Origin: Phoronis australis
Taxonomy: Eukaryota; Phoronida; Phoronidae
Assembly (NCBI GenBank): GCA_002633005.1
Contig: NMRA01000044.1
Location: 338,594 to 402,593 of the forward strand
Reading direction: 5' to 3'
Length of the DNA stretch: 64,000 nucleotides
Positions 11,775 to 22,455 of the stretch are shown here, piece by piece. Below the pieces are notes generated by a model. The model was not told the origin of the DNA, did not search any database, and was given only the letters and a program-made list of their open reading frames with translations. Numbering within the stretch: position 1 is the stretch's first letter; each line of letters opens with the position of its first letter. Both the position numbers and the translations under genes were made by a program.

Positions 11775-14700
11775 TTATTTAACATATTTTTCCATAAATT
11801 TTTTATGAAAGTCCGAGCGGAGTGTATCGTTGACAAACCGCTTCTCCTTTTTATCATCCTCGACTCGGGCACAGTTTTTAAACACGACATCATCGTCCCA
11901 CCTGAAAAGACAATCAGAGGTGATTGCACATCAGTTTTCTTTCAGTTGTTACAGCAATGCACAGAATGAAGAATTTGTGAAGAAAATGGCATTAGTCCAA
12001 ACATAGCATTATGGTCGGTAGTATAAAGGCCTGTTAGAAATATAGACAAATGGTTTTGTTTGAAGCGGTTATAAACCCACATAAACCAACTTTTGATTTA
12101 GATCACTTGGGGTGATTACATATCAGTTTTCTTTCAGTTGTTACAGCAATGCACAGAATGAAGAATTTGTGAAGAAAATGACATTAGTCCAAACATAGCA
12201 TTATGGTCGGTAGTATAAAGGCCTGTTAGAAATATAGACAAATGGTTTTGTTTGAAGCGGTTATAAACCCACATAAACCAACTTTTGATTTAGATCACTT
12301 GGGGTCATGAAATTGGTCTCAAATTGGAGGTGATTCCAGGACTTGCAAAGAACTGACAAATTCGTTATTGCTTGAAACCGGGCTCAGCAAGCTGGCTTGT
12401 CATGCCATGTCATTTTATGTGACGAGTACGGACTCGTGGAATAACCAACCGTCAATTCTTTGCAAATCACTTCCCATCTGAGTAAAGAACAAGAGCCCAG
12501 TTCTGAATCAAAAGTTCGCTTCTTGGACAGAACGTGGATTTGTGGCAGCTTAGCGTGCATAAACACATTAAAAATGCAGCGCTGCGGTAGGCAATACTCA
12601 AAAGATAACATAGTTTATTGTGGAGTTCACAACAGAATGTTCAGAGAATGCCACAAGCAAGAAAGACAAACCCATGCAATCTACATTTGTATGAGGAATC
12701 CACCCTAAAAATGTTTGTAAATCGTGTATATACAAAGACTTAACAGCACTGATAACAAAACACACACATAAGACAACGTACCTCCGTTTCACTTTAAAGT
12801 CGGTAGGGGCCGCTTTGTCTTGATTTAAAAGTGGGTTACCCTTGATTATGTTCTCCATCCGTATCCTCTCCTCCTCAGCTTTCCGTTCTGCCTCCTGAAA
12901 GAGGCATTTCAAAGTACTAACACAGTGTGCACAGCTGGGGGCAGCTCAACTTGAAGCCTACATCCCCATTTTGCTCGATATGAATTCAACAGTCTGCAGG
13001 GGTTGGAACGACCAATGAGAAAACAGAGGAAAATTTTCCAGGAGATGTATCGTTACACAAATGAATAGGTTTATGCGATAGAGAAATTTTTGTGTTGTAA
13101 AATTTAAATGAAATAAAATGATTTTGCATGGATAAAGTCAAAATAATGACAAAAAAGAGACGAAAGAGAGGAAACTGTAAATCAAAGAGAAACCAAAAAA
13201 GAGGAAAATCCTCTTAATAGAGGAAAATTCCAAGCTCTGAGTCTGATATCAGTCACAACATCATTCACAGAAACCCATTTTGACCAATTATGAATGCTCA
13301 GTGAGAAGAAATCATGCAAATTGTCACGATAAACCATGCATGAAGCATTATACGAACTGTTTTAACAGTTCGTAAAATACGAAAACTTGTAAACATAAAC
13401 ATATTTATATCATATATCATTCATTCAGTACGGTTAACAAAAATTGCCTGTGCACCTTGAACAACTATAACGCTCGTAACTTTAGTTCATTAAACATGTT
13501 TAGAGCATTACACCTAAACACACTGCATGTCAAAAAACTAACAAATGTCATGATTCAGAATGATTAGGATCAGTCAATTCAAACAGTTATGAACAACACT
13601 CCTACACAGCTGGTGTTCTATTCAATATACTCTGGCAGCAGACAAACTTCTACCACAGATACCAGCAAACATCCAATACCACAGTCATAGACTTTTCATT
13701 GTTTGCAAGGCTGACACAATATCGCTCCAAGAGGCTACTACATGTATCACTTAAAATGTCAACTTTTAAGGGATAAACCGTGTTTTCTTCTGTTGCTCGA
13801 GCATTGACGAAAAAACTACCTGGGTAACCCCATACATTAAAAACAACAAAAATCCATTGACTGAAGGCTTTACTTAGGGAAACTTTTGAGGTTCCCAATA
13901 GGAGAAACAAGTTCTTGAGTAACTCAATAGTGTGGACAACACTTGAGTGTTGGTACATTTGGATTTGGATTTAATGTGTGAATTCCGATCTTCAGTGTTG
14001 GGAGTATCTACCAAGAGTTTGTCGCAAGTTATCACTGAATTCAACAGATTCAACCCTAGTTTTACCTTTTTGCTGGCTTCGGCTGCCCGCTCTTTCTTGA
14101 TTCTCTGCAACTCAGCCAACAGTTCAGCTGTGTCGTCATCATCATCGGAGTCTTCGTCATCTTCATCCTGCACAAAACAAATGCAGGAAAAGTGAAAATA
14201 CATAGATCAATCTGAATACAGAGGACATATAGCTGAAACAACCTTTGAAATCCTTAGGTGAATGAGTTGATCACCAACTTGGTGGCCAAGTCTTAAGACC
14301 ATTGTGTTTCAGATGTTGTGGCAGGTGAAGCTGATAAACCATAAAGCTATGAATATTGACTAATGTGGTGCTCATTTCTGAGGGTCATAGCCATAAACAG
14401 GCCTTCACGCTCACAATGAAACACTAACTAAAAACCCTTGTAATGTGTCAAAACAAAGCTTGCTTATAGCACGCAAACAATTTCAATAAGCAAATGGACT
14501 GGAAAACAACTTTTTTCACTCAGATTATGTGCCCTGCAAAATTATAGGTTGGTCAGACAGAGAGGGGGTTTGTCGCTTGGACATTACTTTTGAGAATCAG
14601 TCAGGAAGAATATTGTTAGGATTGCTAACAATAAATTCTGTGTGACTCTTTGATGTCAATAAATCTGCTCGTTTTGACTAAAATAACATAACTTATTGAC

Positions 14701-16882
14701 AATAGTGATAGCAATGGTAACAAAACCTTGAGATGTAACTCTTGGTACAACCTAAAGACAAACATAAAAAGATCGCTTCAATGTGTAATTTATGGTATTC
14801 ACTGCCAGGAGGTGCTTTGTAGCCGAGACTGAACAACCTCTCAAGAAACAAGGAAGAGCTGCTGGGGAAAGAACTTCATTGGCAGTACACCACCATTTAC
14901 ATGACATGAGACGAGTTTAGCAAAGGAAATTTGGAGATTTCGAGCAGAGAGAAAAACTGGTCGATAGAGGGTACATTCAAGCCATACAAACTTCTCTAAA
15001 TATGCTAGGTGGTGCCAGTTTCAAATAGTCGTCAGCTTAAAATGAAAGTGTTGGCAATCTGATAAACGAGATCCCACGTGACCAGAGTTCCACTTGAAGG
15101 TAACAAGACATCAAAGAGAATCTCAGTATTAAGTTAATACAATCCAGCAGACCATATTCAATATGCATTTCCTGGATGGCTTACGAACCACATTTTATCA
15201 TTAGTAGTGATAATGATAACAATAATAATTTAGGAATCAACCACTCACTTCATCATCCACAGGGTCATCTGCGTCGAGATTTGCTGCTGGGATCTGGTCT
15301 AATCTTGGTCGCTTACCACTGGATGATGATGAGGATTCTGTGAGAATGAAAAAAAAGCAACAGATAAGTCAAGCAGGTTCAAGTTGTCTTGTAGTTGGAA
15401 AATATTTGTGAATTGCTTATATCACCAAATTCCAAAAGTACATTTGATGACAAGGAAGTGGAGAAACTGAGCTTTGCTTGCCTACAATCCCAGATGTCTA
15501 CACGAGACAATATAGAACTCATTTGTAAAACGAGGCAACTAGATTAGCAGACTGAAACACTGAACATCCTCAAGTATAGGTTAAAATTAACTATAATTTA
15601 TTTTAATACTGCGTAGATAAATCTTCCCTTGAATTTTTATATTAAACTTTTGTGGCAACAGCCAAGTACAGCTGCTAATTCAGGACAAACCTCGGCCTTT
15701 GTTCCTTTTGTCCCTAGCAACACGCTCACGATCATCTAGCTCCCTGCGGAAGTCACGACCCCTCAACTCATTGGCTGAGTTCTGTCCCTCTTGCCTATGA
15801 ACAAGAGTCGATTGTAAGAATTACAACAACATACGTAGAAAATCACAAAGCAACGACCAAAGGGTGACTTGGTATTAGCTAGGTGGCGCTAGTAAATAAA
15901 TATCTGTCTTTAAAATTTGAATAAAATGAGAGCTAAAGCAATTCATCAGCACAGGGTTGTTTATAGAGTAAGAGTCCCACCTGATGACCTGAATGCAGAC
16001 ATTTATACAGGTAGGACCCTCATCTGCCTAGTGCCGCCTAATTCATTTTGAGTCGCTCATTGAAGACCCCAAGGCCCTTTTTACTACCACACAAACTTTA
16101 TGTGGACATTGGCAAGAAATTCTCTTTAATTTGGCGACTGTCATAATTGTTTAATGTCAACTTAAGTTTCTAATAAAAATAAAAATGTTCCCTGATTTTG
16201 AATGCCTTTTTGCCAAATCAAAGGGGATAAAACTCAATAAACAATAACATTCACAAAATTGCTTGAGTATAATTGATAAACACATTTAGACAAATTACAA
16301 ACACTTCACATGCATAGATTGATGCCATCAATGAAGTACTTGAAAAAACTACAACAGCCAAAACATAGATGTGGGTGGAACAAGGATTACCGAAAACCTT
16401 TGTCAGTCCTAACGAACTGAACACAAATGCCGCCAACTGGTTCGTTCTGGCAACTATTACGTGGACCTGCCAATTCCAACCTGTAACGCACAACTTTGGG
16501 AAAAGTCCGTTCCGACAGTTTCATTGTCCCCCACTTTTGTTGAAACAACAGCACACACACTACACACCCGACTCTCTTGTAGTTGCTTTTAGAACTCCCC
16601 GACACTCCTAATCACGTGACATTCATAACTGTTACAATAGGTCGGTCTATACGCGGCCCCATTGCAAACATGCACAACAATTGAACCAAAATGTTACGAA
16701 CAATGACTGCTAAAAATTACTAACACTTTCATGATTAGCAGCTGGACTCACCTATATTTAAGCTTGGTGTGAGCCGGTAGATCACGTGACGAGTACTGTC
16801 GGGAGAGTGCACTAAGATCCTTCTCTCCCTTGCCAGACCCCCCTCTGGCGGGTTCAAATGTCGGACGGGCAGCTGTTGTCAT
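11775..16882 (-). CDS. CWC15: CWC15 spliceosome-associated protein, six exons, complete
   Basis: Component of the NineTeen/Prp19-associated complex, acting in the nucleus in the catalytic spliceosome. Exons on the minus strand: 16882-16752, 15794-15691, 15337-15249, 14167-14066, 12894-12782, 11901-11775. All have GT-AG borders and matching phases; total 221 residues (human 229). N-terminus [15 protein letters not shown] is the family hallmark and fixes the start. It is followed by [10 protein letters not shown], a charged RDFRREL region, [18 protein letters not shown], an acidic run ([12 protein letters not shown]), the coiled [31 protein letters not shown], and the conserved tail [11 protein letters not shown] to [12 protein letters not shown] second copy of exons 1-2 lies just upstream across a single N. 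Identification is very sure. Confidence 0.95.
11919..12302. repeat. Two-copy 192-bp tandem duplication in CWC15 intron 5
   Basis: Units 11919-12110 and 12111-12302 are nearly identical, differing at only a few bases in view. The first unit starts 17 bp upstream (in gene sense) of the acceptor of the last exon. The duplication is therefore recent and lies directly against a splice site. Confidence 0.85.
12310..12545. repeat. Palindromic repeat family GAAATTGGTCTCAA, copy 1
   Basis: Starts AAATTGGTCTCAAATTGGAG. The first half (TTGCAAAGAACTGAC) is echoed in reverse in the second half (TCAATTCTTTGCAAAT), giving an imperfect fold-back. Matching copies are at 53461 and 58668. It ends about 235 bp before CWC15 exon 5 in plus coordinates. 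Confidence 0.6.
12997..13239. mobile_element. hAT-like non-autonomous element, copy 2
   Basis: A 243-bp element starting CAGGGGTTGG and ending CCAAGCTCTG, flanked by perfect 6-bp repeats AGTCTG (12991-12996 and 13240-13245). It shares internal sequence with the element at 10328, such as TTTTCCAGGAGATGTAT against TTTCCAGGTGATGTAT and a common GAGGAAAATTCCAAGC end. It lies in CWC15 intron 4. Confidence 0.72.
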
Positions 16883-17161
16883 GACTACTTCTTATAACAC
16901 TGTGACAAAAAGAAGCGTGCAACATTATGTGACTATTCTCGTATTACAGCGTCTGAAATTTGCCATTCTGCATTCCCCTGTTATCATCCATCACCACTGC
17001 CTAACGCACCCCTTATGTTTCTGATAGTAAGACCCAGGACTTATATACAGAAAATGCCATACTTTATACCTTAATTCAAGTATCCTAAAAATGTGCCCTG
17101 GTGTATTTTTGGAAACAAGGGTCTTATTTTTAACAGGAAATGTACCAAGTACATCGGCATA
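15690..17161. repeat. Left copy of a 1.47-kb near-identical direct duplication
   Basis: Matches 17163-18634 with a constant offset of 1473 bases and scattered single-base differences. It contains CWC15 exons 1 and 2 and intron 1. The copies are separated by one N at 17162, which points to two alleles placed in series by the assembler. Confidence 0.85.
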
Positions 17162-17162
17162 N
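17162..17162. other. Single-N assembly junction
   Basis: One undetermined base sits exactly between the two 1.47-kb copies. Some scaffolders write a single n where contigs were expected to overlap but were not merged. Confidence 0.8.
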
Positions 17163-18634
17163 CCTCGGCCTTTGTTCCTTTTGTCCCTAGCGACACGCTC
17201 ACGATCGTCTAGCTCCCTGCGGAAGTCACGACCCCTCAACTCATTGGCTGAGTTCTGTCCCTCTTGCCTATGAACAAGCGTCGATTGTAAGAATTACAAC
17301 AACATAAGTAGAAAATCACAAAGCAACGACCAAAGGGTGACTTGGTATTAGCTAGGTGGCGCTAGTAAATAAATATCTGTCTTTAACATTTGAATAGAAT
17401 GAGAGCTAAAGCAATTCATCAGCACAGGGTTGTTTATAGAGTAAGAGTACCACCTGATGACCTGAATGCAGACATTTATACAGGTAGGACCCTCGTCTGC
17501 TTAGTGCCACCTAATTCATTTTGAGTTGCTCATTGAAGATCCCAAGGCCCTTTTTACTACCAAACAAACTTTATGTGTACATTGGCAAGAAATTCTCTTT
17601 AATTTGGTGACTGTCACAACTGTTTAATGTCAACTTAAGATTCTAATAAAAATAAAAATGTTCCCCGATTTTGAATGCCTTTTTGCCAAATCAAAGGGGA
17701 TAAAACTAAATAAACAATAACATTCACAAAACTGCTCAAGTATAATTGATAAACACATTTCGACAAATTACAAACACTTCACATGCATAGATTGATGCCA
17801 TCAATGAAGTACTTGAAAAAACTATCACAGCCAAAACATAGATGTGGGTGGAACAAGGATTACTGAAAACCTTTCTCAGTCCTAAGGAACTGAACACAAA
17901 TGCCGCCACCTGGTTCGTTCTGGCAACTATTACGTGGACCTGCCAATTCCAACCTGTAACGCACAACTTTAGGAAAAGTCCGTTCCGACAGTTTCATTGT
18001 CCCCCACTTATGTTGAAACAACAGCACACACACTACACACCCGACTCTCTTGTAGTTGCTTTTAGAACTCCCCGACACTCCTAATCACGTGACATTCATA
18101 ACTGTTACAATAGGTCGGTCTATACGCGGTCCCATTGCAAACATGCACAACAATTGAACCAAAATGTTACGAACAATGACTGCTAAAAATTACTAACACT
18201 TTCATGATTAGCAGCTGGACTCACCTATATTTAAGCTTGGTGTGAGCCGGTAGATCACGTGACGAGTACTGTCGGGAGAGTGCACTAAGATCCTTCTCTC
18301 CCTTGCCAGACCCCCCTCTGGCGGGTTCAAATGTCGGACGGGCAGCTGTTGTCATGACTACTTCTTATAACACTGTGACAAAAAGAAGCGTGCAACATTA
18401 TGTGACTATTCTCGTATTACAGCGTCTGAAATTTGCCATTCTGCATTCCCCTGTTATCATCCATCACCACTGCCTAACGCACCCCTTATGTTTCTGATAG
18501 TAAGACCCAGGACTTATATACAGAAAATGCCATACTTTATACCTTAATTCAAGTATCCTAAAAATGTGCCCTGGTGTATTTTTGGAAACAAGGGTCTTAT
18601 TTTTAACAGGAAATGTACCAAGTACATCGGCATA
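17163..18634 (-). pseudogene. CWC15: Second copy of CWC15 exons 1-2, probably the other allele
   Basis: Exon 1 copy is at 18355-18225 and exon 2 copy at 17267-17164, both intact with the same splice sites and encoding the same residues as far as read. No copies of exons 3-6 accompany it. If real, it would be a partial tandem duplication of the promoter end. I think it is an allelic duplicate of 15690-17161, because it abuts a single N and the differences look like polymorphism. The gene model should use only one of the two copies. Confidence 0.75.
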
Positions 18635-20390
18635 GAATGAAAACTCCAGAGTTTAACCAATACCCACAGGCCGTTGAACCTATGTTCTTCCTATCAACAA
18701 ATAGCACCAAAGCTTAGTAATATTAAAACATGAAAGTTTGACTTTGAAAATCAGTCTGCTTCTCTAAAATATGGATAGAACTCTGCGAACACATCTTTGA
18801 ACACCTTTCTTTCACTTGATCACATCTAATTGCCTTTGAGTGGTGACTTCGAACGAAACACTCCACACACAAAATCAGGGAAGCAAATTTGAGATGTAAT
18901 GGCAGACAATCTTTGCGTATATCCGCGTCTCTGACCGACGCTCACGAAGCAATTTTGAAAGACAATGTGCGGGGAAACTCTTTCCTCGCACACGTAAATA
19001 AACATGTCAGGTTGCACTTCATTAGCAACAGACAATGCTACACAAACGTATGTTCCTAAACACAAAAATAAACCTTTCCTTTGCTTTACTATCATGTTGG
19101 AAAATTGAAACCTTAAATTGAAAGTTTTGCATTTCTTAGAGAAATTTTGTCGCCACATTGCCCCCATCAAGTACAATTAAATGTGATCAAGGAAAGATAA
19201 TGCTTTGGTGATTTATACATGTACTACCACTCTGTGCTCAAACATTTTATTTGGATTTTAGACACTTGAAGTTCGAAGATCAGATTCTGCAAACTTGTGA
19301 GTGTCTAACCTTAATATGTTTTAACATGGTTTGAGTCATTGGCAGATTTGGTGCTTGTCCCAATTGCCAATGCTTTTAGCAGAGAAGCCAAAATTACTTA
19401 AAACAAACTATGTCTTGTTCCTGATAAGACTGTCTCTGTTTGAAACTTGCTGATACTGTTCATATCAGAAAATTCAAGTCGTAGAAAGTTTTAATTGCGG
19501 CTCTGAAAGTAGGCTCAGCTATTTCTACACAGTACACACCAGTGCGGCGACACATGACTTCCAGATAAAAACTCTAAATCGCTTGTCAAGTAGCAATTGC
19601 CTCTTGGCTGAACAGTTTAGACACTTGGTTCTCACATGTGCAGCCCGTGTTCAAGGCTCAGTGTCGACAAAATTTTCTTCACCACACCATTCTCTGAGTA
19701 GACGTTGTACAACTTTCAAAGCAATCAAAACTAAACGAAAAAGGACCAATGAATGCGAGTGGAAGAGTGAAATTGATTTGACAACGCACTGACGAATTAA
19801 ACACCTTTCTGAGAGGGGACCATGCCCCCCCTAAAATTCTCCAAGATTCCAGTTGGCAGTATGGGGGTTTGAATGTCTGACAGACAAAATCCTGGCTAAT
19901 AATCTGTCCTGGCCCCCCTTACTCAATATCCTGAATTCGCCCCTGCTGCTGCTTAATTAGTGAAGCGATCTTTTGAGTCGGCTTTTAGCATCATGAAATA
20001 TTGTGTCACCAATTGGCCAGAATATTTTATGCCGAATTTTTCAATCAACTGTTTTTCTTCCACGAGGTTGCGTACATGTCATAACAAATTATCAGAACTG
20101 GTTTCATTTTGCTACAAGTTTTTATTATTTTAATACCAGCAAACTGAATTTCAGAAAAAAAAATTGCTGCTGCAAAGCTGTCATCATCTCCTGAGAGATG
20201 TCGCAAAACTTTAGGAAATGACATGTGCGTGTGTCACAAGCATACAATTTTCAAAATGACAACAGACTTTTTTGTTACAAAAGGCAGAGAATTATGCAAG
20301 CAAATTACGCTTATTAGATTGCATTCCACTAAAATGATTGCAACAGGCAAGGCAAGTGTTGGTTGACCCCCAGACTTTGCAAGCATTTCC
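18635..20390. other. Intergenic sequence upstream of CWC15
   Basis: Head-to-head spacer between CWC15 and RYK. Apart from the inverted-repeat element at 18808-19197, I recognised no exon or RNA gene. Open frames here lack any recognisable protein similarity. Confidence 0.4.
18808..19197. repeat. 390-bp element with 24-bp terminal inverted repeats
   Basis: The left end TCTTTCACTTGATCACATCT and the right end, complementary to TCTTTCCTTGATCACATTTA, form arms of about 24 bp. The interior is non-coding; the minus-strand open frame of 116 codons has no recognisable domain. The shape suggests a MITE. Confidence 0.5.
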
Positions 20391-20690
20391 CCCACCTCCC
20401 GCTGGTCCTAAGGTAGCTTTAGCTCCAGATGTTCCAGATGATGACGTCGTAATAGCCGAGATTGCCCGACCTCGGGAATCGAACCAGCAAGCCCTATTTA
20501 ACCGGCGAGGGTGCTAACCATTCAGCTAATAGGCAATTGCCCGTTAGCGAGTGGCTAACAGAGGTTCATATGTGATTCACCGGAAACACTTTCACAACAT
20601 TCCCCCCTTTCCTATCAACAAGCACACCACCAGACAGGTGTACCTTACATTATGCCTGTACACATACCTTGCACCCTGTCTGTACAGGCA
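20391..20690. repeat. Left copy of a 300-bp direct duplication, holding a SINE
   Basis: Nearly identical to 21367-21668, which begins immediately after a single N at 21366. After about 300 bp the two copies diverge completely. This may be two alleles that differ by an insertion, or two copies of one repeat. Confidence 0.65.
20455..20545 (-). mobile_element. tRNA-derived SINE head, copy 1
   Basis: On the minus strand there is an A-box TTAGCTGAATGGTTAGC (20529-20513) and a B-box GGTTCGATTCC (20485-20475) with normal internal-promoter spacing. The acceptor-like ends pair poorly, so it is not a working tRNA but the head of a tRNA-derived SINE. Copies follow at 21430 and 21795. Confidence 0.65.
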
Positions 20691-20936
20691 CCCTTACACC
20701 TAGGCAATGACCATCGCCTCTGTTGGCCCGAAGCAGAGGCGATGTAGAGGCTATAGGCGCTCTGTACGCTGGAAGCTTTTCGGCGAATTATGCCTCGCAC
20801 CGACTAAACCATCAAAGTCACGTTGTTACAAATACCTTTTGCGCATAGAGGAACACCTTAGGAGGGTGTCGATGTGTTTAATTCCTTCCAACTCGAACAA
20901 ATACTCCCGTTATGAAACTTTTTCTTCGAGCAGTCC

Positions 20937-21364
20937 CTATTTCAGTTCCCAAAATCGTGAACTCAACTTTTTTATACTGCGCACGCTCCAATTCATGACC
21001 TCAATCTTTAAATAGGCCAAAGGTGAGCCATTGCGGTCTTGGCAGTCAAATGTTCGTTTCCAAAATGCCACCACTTATACTTGTCTTTAATTGGCGTTAC
21101 TTGAAACTGATTGTATTTCAATGAATCATTGTTTGTATTTGATAAAAACAAATGCTGTTGATATGACATTTAATAGTCTTTTTGCACATATTTGACATTT
21201 TAATGTTTAACAACACGGCAAATGCACGGCTGGTTCCCGGCAGCACGTACGCGAAGGGCGGGAACTTCAGCTTTCAAAGTTCGCCGGTAGGTCCGCAACT
21301 TCTGACCTTCGGCCTGGTTAAAAAAATGAAAAAGTTGAGTTCACGATTTTGGGAACTGAAATAG
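20937..21364. repeat. 36-bp inverted repeat flanking about 355 bp
   Basis: Arm 20937-20973 (CTATTTCAGTTCCCAAAATC onward) is complementary to 21329-21364. The right arm ends two bases before the single N at 21366. It could be a transposon with terminal repeats cut by the contig end, or an assembly artefact. Confidence 0.5.
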
Positions 21365-21366
21365 GN

Positions 21367-21668
21367 CCACCTCCCGCTGGTCCTAAGGTAGCTTTAGCTC
21401 CAGATGTACCAGATGATGACGTTGTAATAGCCGAGATTGCCCGACCTCGGGAATCGAACCAGCAAGCCCTATTTAATCGGCGAGGGTGCTAATCATTCAG
21501 CTAATAGGCAATTGCCCGTTAGCGAGTGGCTAACAGAGGCTCATATGTGATTCACCGGAAACACTTTCACAACATTCCCCCCTTTCCTATCAACAAGCAC
21601 ACCACCAGACAGGTGTACCTTACATTATGCCAGTACACATACCTTGCACCCTGTCTGTACATGCACCT
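21367..21668. repeat. Right copy of the 300-bp direct duplication
   Basis: Begins directly after the N at 21366 and matches 20391-20690 with few changes. It includes a second SINE head. Confidence 0.65.
21430..21520 (-). mobile_element. tRNA-derived SINE head, copy 2
   Basis: B-box GGTTCGATTCC at 21460-21450 and A-box TTAGCTGAATGATTAGC at 21504-21488 on the minus strand. Near-identical to copy 1. Confidence 0.6.
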
Positions 21669-21712
21669 TACATCATGCCTGCACATGTACCTTACATTAT
21701 GCCAGTACCCTA
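21610..21712. repeat. 24-bp tandem repeat, about four units
   Basis: Units of the form TGTACCTTACATTATGCC with changes recur about every 24 bp. In one frame they read as repeated TYLTLCQ/LHMYLTLC-like octamers, but there is no sign that this is translated. Confidence 0.6.
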
Positions 21713-21794
21713 CCATCAAGCGTGCTGTCTCAGGCCCCAGGGTCTATGAAGTGCTTCATCGGTATGTCATCCGTTTGCCGACTACGCCAAATAT

Positions 21795-21895
21795 CGTAAT
21801 AGCCGAGATTGCCTGACCTCGGGAATCAAACCAGTTACCTTGATTTAACCAGCAAGCATGTTAACCATTCACCTAATAGGCAATTGCCTGTTTAG
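21795..21895 (-). mobile_element. tRNA-derived SINE head, copy 3, diverged
   Basis: B-box GGTTTGATTCC at 21832-21822 and an A-box-like TTAGGTGAATGGTTAAC at 21875-21859, minus strand. More diverged than copies 1 and 2 and not next to an N, so it is an independent insertion. That supports a real SINE family. Confidence 0.6.
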
Positions 21896-22455
21896 TGTTA
21901 GCGAGCGGCTAACAGAGGCTCATATATGATTCACCGAAAGCACTTTCACAACACTGATATAAGTTTCATGAGAGGTGACGAGCAGAACTACCTGGGGTGT
22001 GTGAAATTTCAGGATCTAGAGAAGCTCAACACGCAGTGGTACCTTGCTGTATTTTGACGATAGTCTTCATGCAGCTAGATTGCTGCCTAGTTTACCAACC
22101 ACTCCAGAAAGAAACTGAGAAAGTCGCACACTCTGTGTAAACTCAACAGGGTACCCTCTTCCTCAAAGACTCTCAAGACAATATGTTGACAATTTCATTT
22201 CAAAGTGAGTATCCTGAATTTGATTACTCATTACAACAACATCCAAATTGTATTTCAAATTCAATATCATAGCATCATCACCTTTTTGAGCTTCCAACAG
22301 CAGATACCGCACGATAGACAACAATGGTGGAACTTCCTGTTGTTTTTCTATCCACCACCAGATGACGCGACTTCGTTTATAAGAAATGCACAGATCGATA
22401 GACACAAGTTTCTGCGTAAGAAGTCGGCGAAGTTTGTGTCCAATTGTTGCCAAAA

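Noticed and set aside
16369-16611. 80-codon frames repeated at 16369 and 17842
   Set aside because: They fall in CWC15 intron 1 and recur only because the region is duplicated in the assembly.
18826-19176. 116-codon minus-strand frame upstream of CWC15
   Set aside because: It lies inside an inverted-repeat element and shows no recognisable protein motif.
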